Source of the DNA: Pseudonocardiales bacterium
GTDB taxonomy: Bacteria > Actinomycetota > Actinomycetes > Mycobacteriales > Pseudonocardiaceae
Length of the DNA stretch: 7,900 bases
Direction of reading: 5' to 3'
Assembly (NCBI GenBank): GCA_025465385.1
Contig: JAODNG010000226.1
Coordinates: 1-7,900, forward strand
Of this stretch, positions 1 through 6,504 are shown piece by piece. A program made the translations under genes and the position numbers. Each line of letters opens with the position of its first letter. Within the stretch, counting starts at the first letter, position 1. The notes below the pieces were generated by a model, which saw only the letters and a list, made by a program, of their open reading frames with translations, was not told where the DNA came from and did no database searches.

Positions 1-74
1 GCACGGTCACTCAGGTGCAGGCCGACCCCAATGTGCAAGAGGTCTATCTCGGCCGGGCGGAGATTGCCCAGTGA
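1..74 (+). CDS. urtD: UrtD, urea ABC transporter ATP-binding subunit (last 23 codons only)
   Basis: Only the C-terminal end is in the window; the first whole codon starts at base 3 and the stop is TGA at 72-74. The tail reads VQADPNVQEVYLGRAEIAQ. This is the typical C-terminal signature (V..DP.V.EVYLG) of the LivG/UrtD class of branched-chain amino acid and urea transporter ATPases. I prefer UrtD over LivG because the next gene is a clear UrtE and a urease operon follows. UrtD pairs with UrtE on the inner face of the membrane to power urea uptake through UrtB/UrtC. The stop overlaps the urtE start (GTGA, 71-74), so the two subunits are probably translationally coupled. The family call is solid; the body of the gene cannot be judged. 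Confidence 0.85.
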   Translation, partial: TVTQVQADPNVQEVYLGRAEIAQ

Positions 75-787
75 CGTTGACATTGGATACGGCGACGTTG
101 GACATGACGGACATCCATGTCGGCTACGGGCGAACCACCGTGGTGCACGGCGCGACCATCGAGGTACCGCCGGGCGGGGTGACCGCCGTGATGGGACACA
201 ACGGTGCCGGCAAGACGACCCTGCTGCGCGCCGCGGTCGGGCTGCTCCAGCCCCGTGCTGGGCGCATCGTGTTCAACGGCGAGGACATCACCCGGATGCG
301 ACCTCATGAGCGCATCAAGCGCGGCCTGGGCTACGTGCCGCAGGGACAGCAATGTTTCCCGCAACTGACCACTCAGGAGAACCTGCAACTGGTAGCGGAC
401 ACCCGGCGAGGCGGCGACAAGCTGATCGCCGAGATGCTGGACCTCTTTCCGGCGTTGGCTGGGCTGTTGGCACGTCGTGCCGGCCTGCTGTCCGGTGGTC
501 AGCGACAGCAACTGGCGATCGCCCGGGCATTGATCACCCAGCCGCGGCTGCTGATCCTGGACGAACCGACTGAGGGCATCCAGCCGTCCGTGGTGGCGGA
601 GATAGAGCAGACGATCCTGTCGTTGACCACCCGCGGGGGTCTGTCAATCCTGCTGGTCGAACAACACGTGGGATTCGCCCTCGCCGCGGCGAGCCGCTAC
701 TACGTCATGGAAGCGGGTCGGATCACCTCCACTGGCACGGGTGGCGCCGACGCCCACGCCGATGTCCGAGCCGCCATGGCGATCTAA
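71..787 (+). CDS. urtE: UrtE, urea ABC transporter ATP-binding subunit
   Basis: This 238-aa ABC ATPase is full length for the LivF/UrtE class. Visible motifs in order are Walker A GHNGAGKT (42-49), Q-loop around Q91, signature LSGGQ (140-144), Walker B LLILDEP (160-166) and the switch histidine H199 in VEQHV. The stretch DEPTEGIQPS after Walker B is characteristic of UrtE rather than amino-acid LivF. The GTG start at 71 overlaps the urtD stop by 4 nt, which supports this start; family members usually begin a few residues before the LxVxxIxxxYG strand, as here. It should hydrolyse ATP with UrtD to import urea, normally under nitrogen limitation, feeding the urease encoded downstream. Nothing looks broken. 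The last residues (about 222-238) are a variable Ala/Gly-rich tail. Confidence 0.93.
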   Translation: MTLTLDTATLDMTDIHVGYGRTTVVHGATIEVPPGGVTAVMGHNGAGKTTLLRAAVGLLQPRAGRIVFNGEDITRMRPHERIKRGLGYVPQGQQCFPQLTTQENLQLVADTRRGGDKLIAEMLDLFPALAGLLARRAGLLSGGQRQQLAIARALITQPRLLILDEPTEGIQPSVVAEIEQTILSLTTRGGLSILLVEQHVGFALAAASRYYVMEAGRITSTGTGGADAHADVRAAMAI

Positions 788-1008
788 GAACCGGCTTTGG
801 CTCACGCGGCTCCGGGCGGGGAATGATCGGGGCGCATGAGTGGTTGTACAGGATGTCCGGGCCGGGTGGACTGTGTCCCCCGGGTCCATTAAAAAACTGC
901 CACCGCGGACGATCGTTCGGCTGAAGCCACGGTGTGCCCTTCGCCGAGAGGCGACCAGCACGCTCGGCCCGGACCCGCTTCGCCCGGCAACGATAAGGAT
1001 GGCAAGCC
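788..1008 (+). other. Non-coding gap between urtE and the small gene; possible structured leader
   Basis: I see no gene in these 221 bases. They contain a perfect 10-bp inverted repeat, GTCCGGGCCG at 855-864 and CGGCCCGGAC at 965-974. Allowing two G-U pairs it extends to 855-868 paired with 961-974. Inside this possible closing stem are two smaller hairpins. TCGCC-GAGA-GGCGA at 941-954 has a GNRA-type loop. CACCG/CGGTG pairs 901-905 with 930-934. A run of six A at 891-896 lies in the enclosed part. No hairpin is followed by a T-tract, so I do not see an intrinsic terminator for the urt operon. The sequence does not match the guanidine-I, guanidine-III or cobalamin riboswitch consensus as I know them. 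It could be a cis-acting RNA leader or chance pairing in GC-rich DNA. Confidence 0.3.
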
Positions 1009-1317
1009 ATGAAGGGTGATCGCACCGAGATTGTCATCGACGCCGGCGGTACCACTCGGACATACGAGATCGAAGCCACCCGCAATGGCCGGCGGGTGGA
1101 GATTACTCACGGTCGCGGCATCGTGGAGGTCACCGAGGTGACTCGTGGCGGCACGCCGGTACGCACGGCTCGATTCATGGCCTCCCGGGTACTCGCCCTG
1201 GTCGAGCACCCCGCTGTCCGACCAACAATGGATGAGGTCAAGGCCGCCACGCCGGTCGTTCCGAAACCTCGGGTAGGTGGCAGCCCAGCTGTCCTTCAAG
1301 CCGCCGAAGTGATGTGA
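1009..1317 (+). CDS. Hypothetical 102-aa protein between urea transporter and urease genes
   Basis: I do not recognise this protein. The ATG at 1009 has a plausible ribosome binding site (AAGGAT, 995-1000), and codon use is GC-rich in the third position like its neighbours, so it looks real. Residues 1 to about 60 are rich in short alternating hydrophobic and charged segments (TEIVIDAGGTTRTYEIEATR, RRVEITHGRG, IVEVTEVTRG), suggesting a small beta-rich domain. A helical segment around RFMASRVLALVEHP (residues 63-76) and a Pro/Ala-rich tail follow. There is no signal peptide, membrane span, Cys/His metal motif or nucleotide-binding motif. It lies between urtE and ureA on the same strand, 59 nt before ureA, so it may be transcribed with urease. 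Any role in urea metabolism is inference from position only. Confidence 0.65.
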   Translation: MKGDRTEIVIDAGGTTRTYEIEATRNGRRVEITHGRGIVEVTEVTRGGTPVRTARFMASRVLALVEHPAVRPTMDEVKAATPVVPKPRVGGSPAVLQAAEVM

Positions 1318-1376
1318 CAGTCATACTTCATGACCCATACTCATTGATCGCGCGGAGCGGGTGAGGAAGGGTCGAC
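1318..1376 (+). promoter_or_regulatory. ureA leader: ribosome binding site and possible operator
   Basis: This short gap holds a strong Shine-Dalgarno, GAGGAAGG at 1363-1370, six bases before the ureA ATG, which fixes that start. Just downstream of the previous stop codon is a small palindrome, GTCAT-n5-ATGAC (1320-1334). Overlapping it is a direct repeat, CATACTTCAT (1322-1331) and CATACTCAT (1336-1344). CATACT also resembles a -10 element, but no convincing -35 is placed for it. These could form an operator or promoter for the urease operon. The repeats are short enough to be chance. I see no clear GlnR box (GTnAC-n6-GAAAC). Confidence 0.3.
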
Positions 1377-1679
1377 ATGCTGCTGTCCCCGCATGAGCAG
1401 GAGAAGCTTCTCGTCTACCTGGCCGGTCAACTGGCCAGGGAACGCCGGGCCAGGGGATTGCGACTCAACTACCCTGAGGCCGTCGCGTTGATCACGTCGT
1501 GGGTGGTGGAGCGAGCGCGGGACGGGCGTAGCGTTGCCGATCTCATGGCGGAAGGCCAGCGGGTGCTCAGCCGGCAGGACGTCATCGACGGCGTGCCGGA
1601 GATGATCTTCTCGGTGCAGGTCGAGGCGACTTTCCCGGACGGCACGAAACTCGTCACCGTGCACCGGCCAATCCAGTGA
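1377..1679 (+). CDS. ureA: UreA, urease gamma subunit
   Basis: The 100-aa product matches bacterial UreA along its whole length, and 100 aa is the standard size. Hallmarks are the N-terminal LSPHEQEKLLVYLAGQLARE, the segment LNYPEAVALITSWVVERARD (residues 30-49) and the C-terminal VEATFPDGTKLVTVHRPI. The gamma subunit is structural and cytoplasmic; with beta and alpha it builds the (alpha-beta-gamma)3 urease that hydrolyses urea to ammonia and carbamate. The ATG at 1377 is preceded by a good Shine-Dalgarno. The stop (TGA, 1677-1679) overlaps the GTG start of the next gene by 4 nt (GTGA). It is a separate gene here, not joined to beta as in Helicobacter or some other bacteria. Nothing is broken. 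Confidence 0.97.
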   Translation: MLLSPHEQEKLLVYLAGQLARERRARGLRLNYPEAVALITSWVVERARDGRSVADLMAEGQRVLSRQDVIDGVPEMIFSVQVEATFPDGTKLVTVHRPIQ

Positions 1680-2548
1680 CCGACCAGCCCGGGGTGCCGG
1701 GTGAACTGCTGCTGTCCGATGAACCGGTCGTGCTCGGGCCGCAAGCCGGTAGCGAGCTGATCGTGCTGAACACCGGCGACCGCCCCATTCAAGTCGGGTC
1801 GCACTACCACCTCGCCGCGGCGAATCCGGCGCTGCAAATGGACCGCGCAGCCGCTACCGGGATGCGGTTGGCGGTGCCGGCCGGTACGTCGGTGCGCTTT
1901 GAACCCGGCCTCGAACGGGTGGTGCGCGTTGTGCCGCTCGGTGGCACCCGTACTGTGCCCGGCCTGCGCCTGGATGCACCCGATCCCAGCGCGGCAGCTA
2001 CGGCAACCGTCGGCGCTGGCCGTTGGACGGTCGAGCGCAGCCGCTACGCCAAGCTCTACGGTCCCACCGAGGGCGACCGGGTACGGCTGGCCGACACGAA
2101 CCTGCTCGTGGAGGTCACTGAGGACCGCTGCCGGGGGCCGCACGGCGGGGACGAGGCAGTCTTCGGCGGGGGCAAGGTGATTCGGGAGTCGATGGGGCAG
2201 GCTCGGGCTTCCCGGGCAGACGGTGCACCGGACCTGGTGATCACCGGCGCGGTCGTGCTGGACCACTGGGGGGTGGTCAAGGCTGACATTGGGGTGCGAG
2301 ACGGCCGGATTGTCGGCCTCGGCAAGGCCGGGAACCCGGACGTCATGGACGGGGTCCATTCCGCGCTGGTCATCGGTCCGGGGACCGAGGTGATCGCCGG
2401 CAACGGGATGATCCTCACTGCCGGCGCGGTGGACTGCCATGTGCATCTGATCAGCCCGCAGCAGGTGCCCGAGGCGCTGGGGTCGGGCGTCACCACCCTG
2501 GTTGGCGGCGGCACCGGACCCCCGAGGGCACCAAGGCCACCACGGTGA
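1676..2548 (+). CDS. ureB: UreB (beta) joined in frame to the N-terminal part of UreC (alpha); truncated by frameshift
   Basis: This is a 290-codon frame starting at GTG 1676, which overlaps the ureA stop. Residues 7-105 are a complete urease beta subunit: PGELLLSDEPVVL, LNTGDRPIQVGSHYH (31-45), DRAAATGMRL (56-65) and VPAGTSVRFEPG (67-78). Without any stop, a linker (about 100-116, DAPDPSAAATATVGAGRW) leads into UreC from about residue 117: RYAKLYGPTEGDRVRLADT (123-141), VFGGGKVIRESMGQ (162-175), LDHWGVVKADIGVRDGRI (195-212) and the nickel-ligand pair H255/H257 in DCHVHL. I find no ATG, GTG or TTG with a ribosome binding site at the usual UreC start; the nearest is the GTG of V94, inside beta. 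Translation leaves the UreC frame after GGGTGP (residue 282), adds eight wrong residues and stops at TGA 2546-2548. Beta itself is intact. The break is described in the next two entries. Confidence 0.9.
   Translation: MTDQPGVPGELLLSDEPVVLGPQAGSELIVLNTGDRPIQVGSHYHLAAANPALQMDRAAATGMRLAVPAGTSVRFEPGLERVVRVVPLGGTRTVPGLRLDAPDPSAAATATVGAGRWTVERSRYAKLYGPTEGDRVRLADTNLLVEVTEDRCRGPHGGDEAVFGGGKVIRESMGQARASRADGAPDLVITGAVVLDHWGVVKADIGVRDGRIVGLGKAGNPDVMDGVHSALVIGPGTEVIAGNGMILTAGAVDCHVHLISPQQVPEALGSGVTTLVGGGTGPPRAPRPPR
2519..2523 (+). other. Frameshift site in ureC (run of five C)
   Basis: Before this point the UreC frame reads VGGGTGP; after it, one frame over, the protein continues EGTKATTVTPGAWY. The family sequence here is GTGPAEGTKATT, which needs one more base: GGA-CCC-GCC-GAG has become GGA-CCC-CC-GAG. 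One base, most simply the G of GCC, has been lost, leaving C5. Nothing else is missing on either side. It is either a recent mutation or a sequence error. A -1 slip on the C-run would also restore the frame (GTGPPEGTK), but the site is a poor slippery heptamer and I see no stimulatory hairpin designed for it. Confidence 0.9.
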
Positions 2549-3741
2549 CGCCCGGTGCCTGGTACCTGGCCCGGATGCTGGAGTCCCTGGATGAGTTTCC
2601 GGTGAACGTCGCGCTGCTGGGTAAGGGCAATACGGTGGGGGAGCCGGCGCTGTACGAGCAGGTCGCGGCCGGGGTCAGCGGGTTCAAGCTGCACGAGGAC
2701 TGGGGATCGACCCCAGCGGCGATCGACGCCTGCCTGCGGGTCGCCGATGACACCGGTGTGCAGGTGGCTATCCACACCGACACCCTGAACGAGGCCGGTT
2801 ACGTCGCCGACACCTTGGCTGCGATCGGCGGCCGAACCATTCACGCCTACCACACCGAGGGAGCTGGTGGCGGCCACGCACCGGACATCATCACCGTCGC
2901 GGCGCAGCCGAACGTGCTGCCCAGCTCGACCAACCCGACTCGCCCGCACACCGTGAACACCCTCGATGAGCACCTCGACATGCTTATGGTCTGCCACCAC
3001 CTCAACCCTGCGGTGCCGGAGGACCTCGCGTTCGCGGAGAGCCGGATCCGCCCGTCCACCATCGCGGCCGAGGACCTGCTGCACGACCTCGGGGCGATCT
3101 CGATGATCGGGTCGGACTCGCAGGCGATGGGCCGGGTCGGCGAGGTGATCCTGCGGACCTGGCAGACCGCGCATGTGATGAAGCGCCGGGTCGGGGCGCT
3201 GCCCGGGGACCCGCAGACGTCGGACAACCTGCGGGCGCGGCGATATGTGGCCAAGTACACGATCTGCCCGGCTGTCGCGCATGGGCTCGACGGTGAGATC
3301 GGCTCGGTCGAGGTGGGCAAGCTCGCCGATCTGGTGCTGTGGCAGCCTGCGTTCTTCGGGGTGCGGCCGAGTGTTGTCATCAAGGGCGGAATGATCGCTT
3401 GGGCAGCGATGGGGGATTCCAACGCCTCCATCCCCACCCCGCAGCCGGTGCTACCGCGTCCCATGTTCGGGGCTACCCCGGCAACTGCCGCCGCTACATC
3501 GGTGCACTTCGTGGCTCCCGCGGCGGTGACGGGTGGGCTCGCCCACCGGCTGGCGGTACGGCGCAGGCTGGTGGCGGTGCGGGACACGCGTGCATTGAGC
3601 AAAGCTGATATGCCGCGCAATGATTCAGTCCCCCGCATCCAGGTGGACCCGGAAACGTTCACCGTCCGGATCAACGGCGAGGTGGTCGAACCCGCGCCAG
3701 CGGAAGAGCTCCCGATGACCCAACGCTACTTCCTGTTCTGA
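2521..3741 (+). pseudogene. ureC: UreC (urease alpha) C-terminal part, separated by frameshift
   Basis: This is the catalytic remainder of urease alpha, out of frame with its N-terminus. The frame reads UreC from the C-run; the first possible start is GTG 2545, which has no ribosome binding site. Counting from that GTG (398 aa), every active-site residue is present. K48 in FKLHEDWG is the lysine carbamylated to bridge the two nickels. H50, H77 (AIHTDT) and H103 (HTEGAGGGHAP) follow. C150 and H151 lie in MVCHHL on the mobile flap, and D191 in SDSQAMGR. The C-terminus MTQRYFLF is the normal end. Repairing one base gives a 688-aa beta-alpha protein, with an alpha part of about 573 aa, the normal size. 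As written, this piece lacks the HVH nickel ligands and should be inactive. The wording (GSTPAAIDACLRVADDTGVQ, RPHTVNTLDEHLDML) is typical of actinobacterial UreC. Confidence 0.92.
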
Positions 3742-4430
3742 TGACGGTGCCGGGGTCGCTGTTGCTGGCCGATTCTCGATTGCCCACTGGCGGGCACGCC
3801 CACTCCGGTGGAGTGGAGGCGGCGGTCGAGCGCGGTCTGGTGTGTGACGAGTCCGACCTCGCCCTGTACCTGGCCGGGCGGCTGCGGGGTACCGGTCCGG
3901 TGGTCGCCGCGGCGGCGGCAGCCGGCTGCATGCTGGCAGCCGAGACCGCGTCGGTGGATTGGAGCCGGTGGGACGCCGCGGTGAGTGCCCGTACCCCGTC
4001 GCCCGCCATGCGGGAGGCATCCCGGTCACAGGGCGCGGCGCTATTGCGCACTGCCCGCCGGGTCTGGCCGTTCGCTGCGCTGGAGGCGTTGTATCACACT
4101 GGCCGCCCGCACCACCCGCTCGTGCTCGGCGCTGCGGTAACTGCCATAGGGGATGGGGCCGACGCTGCCGCGTTGCTCGCGCTGCACCACCTGATCGGCG
4201 GGGCCTGCGCGGCCGCGGTGCGGCTGCTGGGGCTGGACCCGATCGCGGTCGCCGCTGTGCAGGCGCGCGCAAGCGAGTCGGCCGAGAAGGTGGCGCTGGC
4301 GGCGACCCGCGTGGCGCGCGAAGCCGTCGCGCAGTGGGATACCCGTCTGCTGCCCAGCGCCAGTACTCCGCTGCCTGAGGTGTTGGCCGAACTGCACGCT
4401 CGCACGGAGGTGACTCTCTTTGCATCGTGA
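3741..4430 (+). CDS. ureF: UreF, urease accessory protein
   Basis: This 229-aa protein matches UreF in size and in its mainly helical, Ala-rich make-up. The N-terminal signature LLLADSRLPTGGHAHSGGVE (7-26) corresponds to the family motif DS.LPIG.F.HS.GLE. UreF bridges UreD and UreG in the cytosolic maturation complex bound to apo-urease and controls UreG GTPase activity during nickel insertion and lysine carbamylation. The ATG overlaps the ureC stop by one base (TGATG), and the 3' end overlaps ureG by 11 nt, so expression is probably coupled. UreF diverges widely between phyla; the first motif and position identify it better than the middle of the protein. No damage is visible. Confidence 0.93.
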   Translation: MTVPGSLLLADSRLPTGGHAHSGGVEAAVERGLVCDESDLALYLAGRLRGTGPVVAAAAAAGCMLAAETASVDWSRWDAAVSARTPSPAMREASRSQGAALLRTARRVWPFAALEALYHTGRPHHPLVLGAAVTAIGDGADAAALLALHHLIGGACAAAVRLLGLDPIAVAAVQARASESAEKVALAATRVAREAVAQWDTRLLPSASTPLPEVLAELHARTEVTLFAS

Positions 4431-5040
4431 GGACCGGGCGCTGCGGATCGGCGTCGGAGGGCCGGTCGGGAGCGGAAAGACAGCGCTGGTCGCGGCGCTG
4501 TGCCGGACGCTGCGTGACGAGCTGTCGCTGGTGGTGGTGACCAACGACATCTACACCACCGAAGACGCCGACTTCCTGCGTACCAACGGCGTGCTGCCCG
4601 ACGACCGAATCCGGGCGGTGCGCACCGGTTGCTGCCCGCATACCGCGATCCGCGATGACATCACGGCCAACCTCGACGCCGTGGAGGAGCTCACCGAGCG
4701 CCACACTCCCGACCTGGTGCTGGTGGAAAGCGGTGGGGACAACCTCACTGCTACGTTCAGCTACGGTCTGATCGACGCGCAGATCTTCGTCCTCGACGTC
4801 GCCGGTGGCGACAAGGTGCCTCGCAAGGGCGGCCCCGGCGTCACCCGATCCGACCTGCTGGTGATCAATAAGGTCGATCTCGCGCCGCTGGTCGGCGCAG
4901 ACCTCGGCGTGATGCGCCGAGACGCACTGGCGGTCCGGGGAGATCGACCTACTGTGCTGATTTCGCTGCGTGAGCAGCCCGCCGGAGGAGCGGTCGTGGA
5001 CTGGGTGCGTAGTCAGGTCCGGTCAGCGGCCCGCCGATGA
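4420..5040 (+). CDS. ureG: UreG, urease accessory GTPase
   Basis: This is a 206-aa SIMIBI-class GTPase that supplies energy and nickel for urease maturation. Motifs in order are P-loop GPVGSGKT (14-21), TNDIYTTEDADFL (41-53), the nickel/zinc-binding Cys-Pro-His at C72-P73-H74 in TGCCPHTAIRDD, ESGGDNLTATFS (103-114), VLDVAGGDKVPRKGGPG (124-140) and NKVDLAPLVGADL (150-162, guanine specificity). The start is TTG at 4420: a GGAGG at 4406-4410 lies nine bases upstream inside ureF, and no ATG or GTG in this frame lies closer to the P-loop. It overlaps ureF by 11 nt and ureD by 4 nt. The residue before the CPH motif is Cys (C71) where many homologues have Gly. The family is certain. Confidence 0.97.
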   Translation: MHREDRALRIGVGGPVGSGKTALVAALCRTLRDELSLVVVTNDIYTTEDADFLRTNGVLPDDRIRAVRTGCCPHTAIRDDITANLDAVEELTERHTPDLVLVESGGDNLTATFSYGLIDAQIFVLDVAGGDKVPRKGGPGVTRSDLLVINKVDLAPLVGADLGVMRRDALAVRGDRPTVLISLREQPAGGAVVDWVRSQVRSAARR

Positions 5041-5783
5041 GGGCCCGCGCGGAGCTCACGGTCGAATCAGGGCTTGACACTGCCTGCCTGCGGTGGCGCT
5101 GCGCGCCTCCAGTGGTGTTGCGTCAGACCGGCCCGAACCGGGTGCACCTGGTGCAGGCTGCAGGCGGTCCGCTGGGTGGCGACGAGCTCGCGTTGGACAT
5201 TCGTCTCAGCGCTGGCTCATCTCTGCAACTGCGTTCGGCAGCGGCTACCGTGGTCCAACCGGGCCGTCCTGCTGCGGCGCGCTGGAACGTGGCCGCTGAC
5301 CTCGCTGATGGTGCATCGCTGGATTGGCGTCCCGAGCCCACCGTCGTGTGCGATCGTGCCGAGCTGCGCAGCTGCATGACCGTCGCATTGCAGCGCGGGG
5401 CCCGGGCCACGGTGCGCGAGGTGATGGTGCTCGGGCGCGCAGGTCAACGTGGCGGACGCTTCCACGGCGAACTCACTGTCGAGCTGGACCGCATCCCGGT
5501 GATCGTCCACACTCTTCTGCTGGATGGCGCCGATCCGGTGCTCGCCGGCCCCGCAGGTACCGGTGGCGCCCGCGTCATCGGGATGCTGGCGGTGGTGGGG
5601 AACTGGATCGGCGGACCACCGCAGGGCGCCGGTGAACAGCCGGGGCTGCGTTGGGCGTGGTCAGCCCTCGACGGCCCCGGCTACCTGCTGCTCGCAGTCG
5701 GCGACAGGCCGGCGGCGGTCGCCGCGCTGCTTGACCGGGAGGCGAGACATACCGTAGAAACGCCGCCTCAAAGGTTCACTTGA
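5037..5783 (+). CDS. ureD: UreD (UreH), urease accessory protein
   Basis: This 248-aa protein is at the short end of the UreD/UreH family range. Supporting features are an early LRWRCAPPVVLRQTGPNRVHLVQ segment (18-40), the PLGGDELALDIRL block (45-57), the LRSAAATVVQPG strand (65-76) and LDWRPEPTVVCDRAEL (94-109), which resembles the family signature L.W.P.P.I....A. UreD contacts apo-urease directly and carries UreF and UreG to it; internal tunnels are thought to pass nickel to the active site. ATG 5037 overlaps the ureG stop by 4 nt (ATGA). Last place in the order ureABCFGD is usual for actinobacteria. I see no convincing terminator after the stop. The protein is Ala-rich and diverged, as is normal for UreD. 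Confidence 0.9.
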   Translation: MRARAELTVESGLDTACLRWRCAPPVVLRQTGPNRVHLVQAAGGPLGGDELALDIRLSAGSSLQLRSAAATVVQPGRPAAARWNVAADLADGASLDWRPEPTVVCDRAELRSCMTVALQRGARATVREVMVLGRAGQRGGRFHGELTVELDRIPVIVHTLLLDGADPVLAGPAGTGGARVIGMLAVVGNWIGGPPQGAGEQPGLRWAWSALDGPGYLLLAVGDRPAAVAALLDREARHTVETPPQRFT

Positions 5784-6459
5784 CTGGAGAAAGCGCGTGA
5801 CGTACCACGGTGATCTGAATCGCAGCTGACTAGGATATTTTGCCAGTCCTCGCTTTGTTCGAGATGGTCGATGAAGGACTCGTGCACGAGAACGGGCAGA
5901 CCTCGGATCGCCAGGGACGTCTCCAGTTGCCAGATGGTAGTCATCCTCGCGACCTTGTACGTCGAGACCTACTAGTTCGACCTGGACCCGCAGGTCGCCG
6001 AACAGAAAGCGACGCAGATTCTGGTAGCCTTCTTCGGAATTGACCATTCCGTATCGAAGATGTCGGCGCCCTGGACCCTCGATGAGGTCGCGGAGCGTCT
6101 CCAGCAAGCCACCACCGACCGCGAACTCGATGCCGCCGTGTGGGGTGGCGTAGGTGAAATCCGCTCGACGAAGTCGGCCCCGGAGCCAAGGTGCCCGCCG
6201 GCGTCCGGGTCGTTGGGAATGATTCGCTGCACCATGCATCTGACGATGAGCCCGCCCATCGAGTCGGCACGAGGAAGATCCGGGGAGCGCCGGTCTTGCG
6301 CCGGACTAGCTTGGCGAGTCTGAACAAGTCCGCGGCCGCGGATTCCAGTGAGAACTTCTGGGGACTCTTACCGAATGCGGATGCCGACACGTCGTAAACC
6401 GGTGCACCCAAATTGTGTTCGCATCGACATTTCCGTCATCTTGGCCGGCCAAGTATGCA
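5768..6459 (-). pseudogene. Decayed alpha/beta hydrolase (lipase/esterase-like) gene, cut off by the insertion sequence
   Basis: Pieces of one protein lie on the minus strand in shifting frames. From 6458 one frame reads QDDGNVDANTIW. From 6411 another reads LGAPVYDVSASAFGKSPQKF and runs to IFLV (6268). After a one-base loss at 6260-6267 the next frame gives SMGGLIVRCMVQRIIPND, where the nucleophile elbow is expected; the Ser codon spans the break. A second loss near 6158 leads to FTYATPHGGIEFAVGGG and LLETLRDLI (to about 6075). Further shifts give QGADIFDTE, then EEGYQNLRRFLFGDLRVQVE, then WQLETSLAIRGLPVLVHESF, with a stop at 5768-5770 inside the ureD 3' end. G-x-S-M-G-G and the TPHGG strand are typical of alpha/beta hydrolases of the lipase/esterase type. 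At least five frameshifts rule out a working product. The N-terminus is missing at the insertion-sequence boundary. The exact family is uncertain. Confidence 0.75.
6452..6459. other. Predicted target-site duplication, left copy
   Basis: ISL3 elements usually duplicate 8 bp on insertion. If the left end is at 6460, the left copy is AGTATGCA. The right copy would lie just beyond the window, so this is a prediction, not an observation. Confidence 0.4.
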
Positions 6460-6481
6460 GGGTCTTCAAGGTTTCGGGTGA
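6460..6481 (+). repeat. Left terminal inverted repeat of the ISL3-type element
   Basis: The 22 bases beginning GGGTCTTCAA match the inward reading of 7900-7879 at 17 of 22 positions, with the second half (GGTTTCGGGTGA against GGTTCCGGGTGA) nearly identical. A further matching block, GCGTGGCGTTG, lies at 6484-6494. The exact outer base could be 6460 or one base to either side. Confidence 0.8.
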
Positions 6482-6504
6482 CGGCGTGGCGTTGACCGGA
6501 TAGG

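Noticed and set aside
867..896. Intrinsic terminator (TGGAC/GTCCA hairpin followed by a homopolymer run)
   Set aside because: The run after the hairpin is A, not T, on the coding strand, and on the other strand the T run comes before the hairpin.
855..1008. Guanidine or cobalamin riboswitch before the small gene
   Set aside because: CCGAGAG and TGCCAC resemble fragments of those consensus sequences, but the other required conserved blocks are missing.
2516..2548. Programmed -1 frameshifting to make full-length UreC
   Set aside because: The frames would join correctly (GTGPPEGTK), but A-CCC-CCG is not a good slippery heptamer, no clear downstream stimulatory structure or internal Shine-Dalgarno is seen, and urease subunits are not known to use recoding. 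Mutation or sequence error is simpler.
2056..3282. Long minus-strand open frame opposite ureC (and a similar one at 1469-2446)
   Set aside because: These are GC-rich shadow frames on the opposite strand of clearly conserved urease coding sequence; the translations are Arg/Pro/His-rich and match nothing recognisable.
5840..6323. Short plus-strand open frames downstream of ureD
   Set aside because: They lack ribosome binding sites and family resemblance; the coding signal in this stretch is on the minus strand, in hydrolase fragments.
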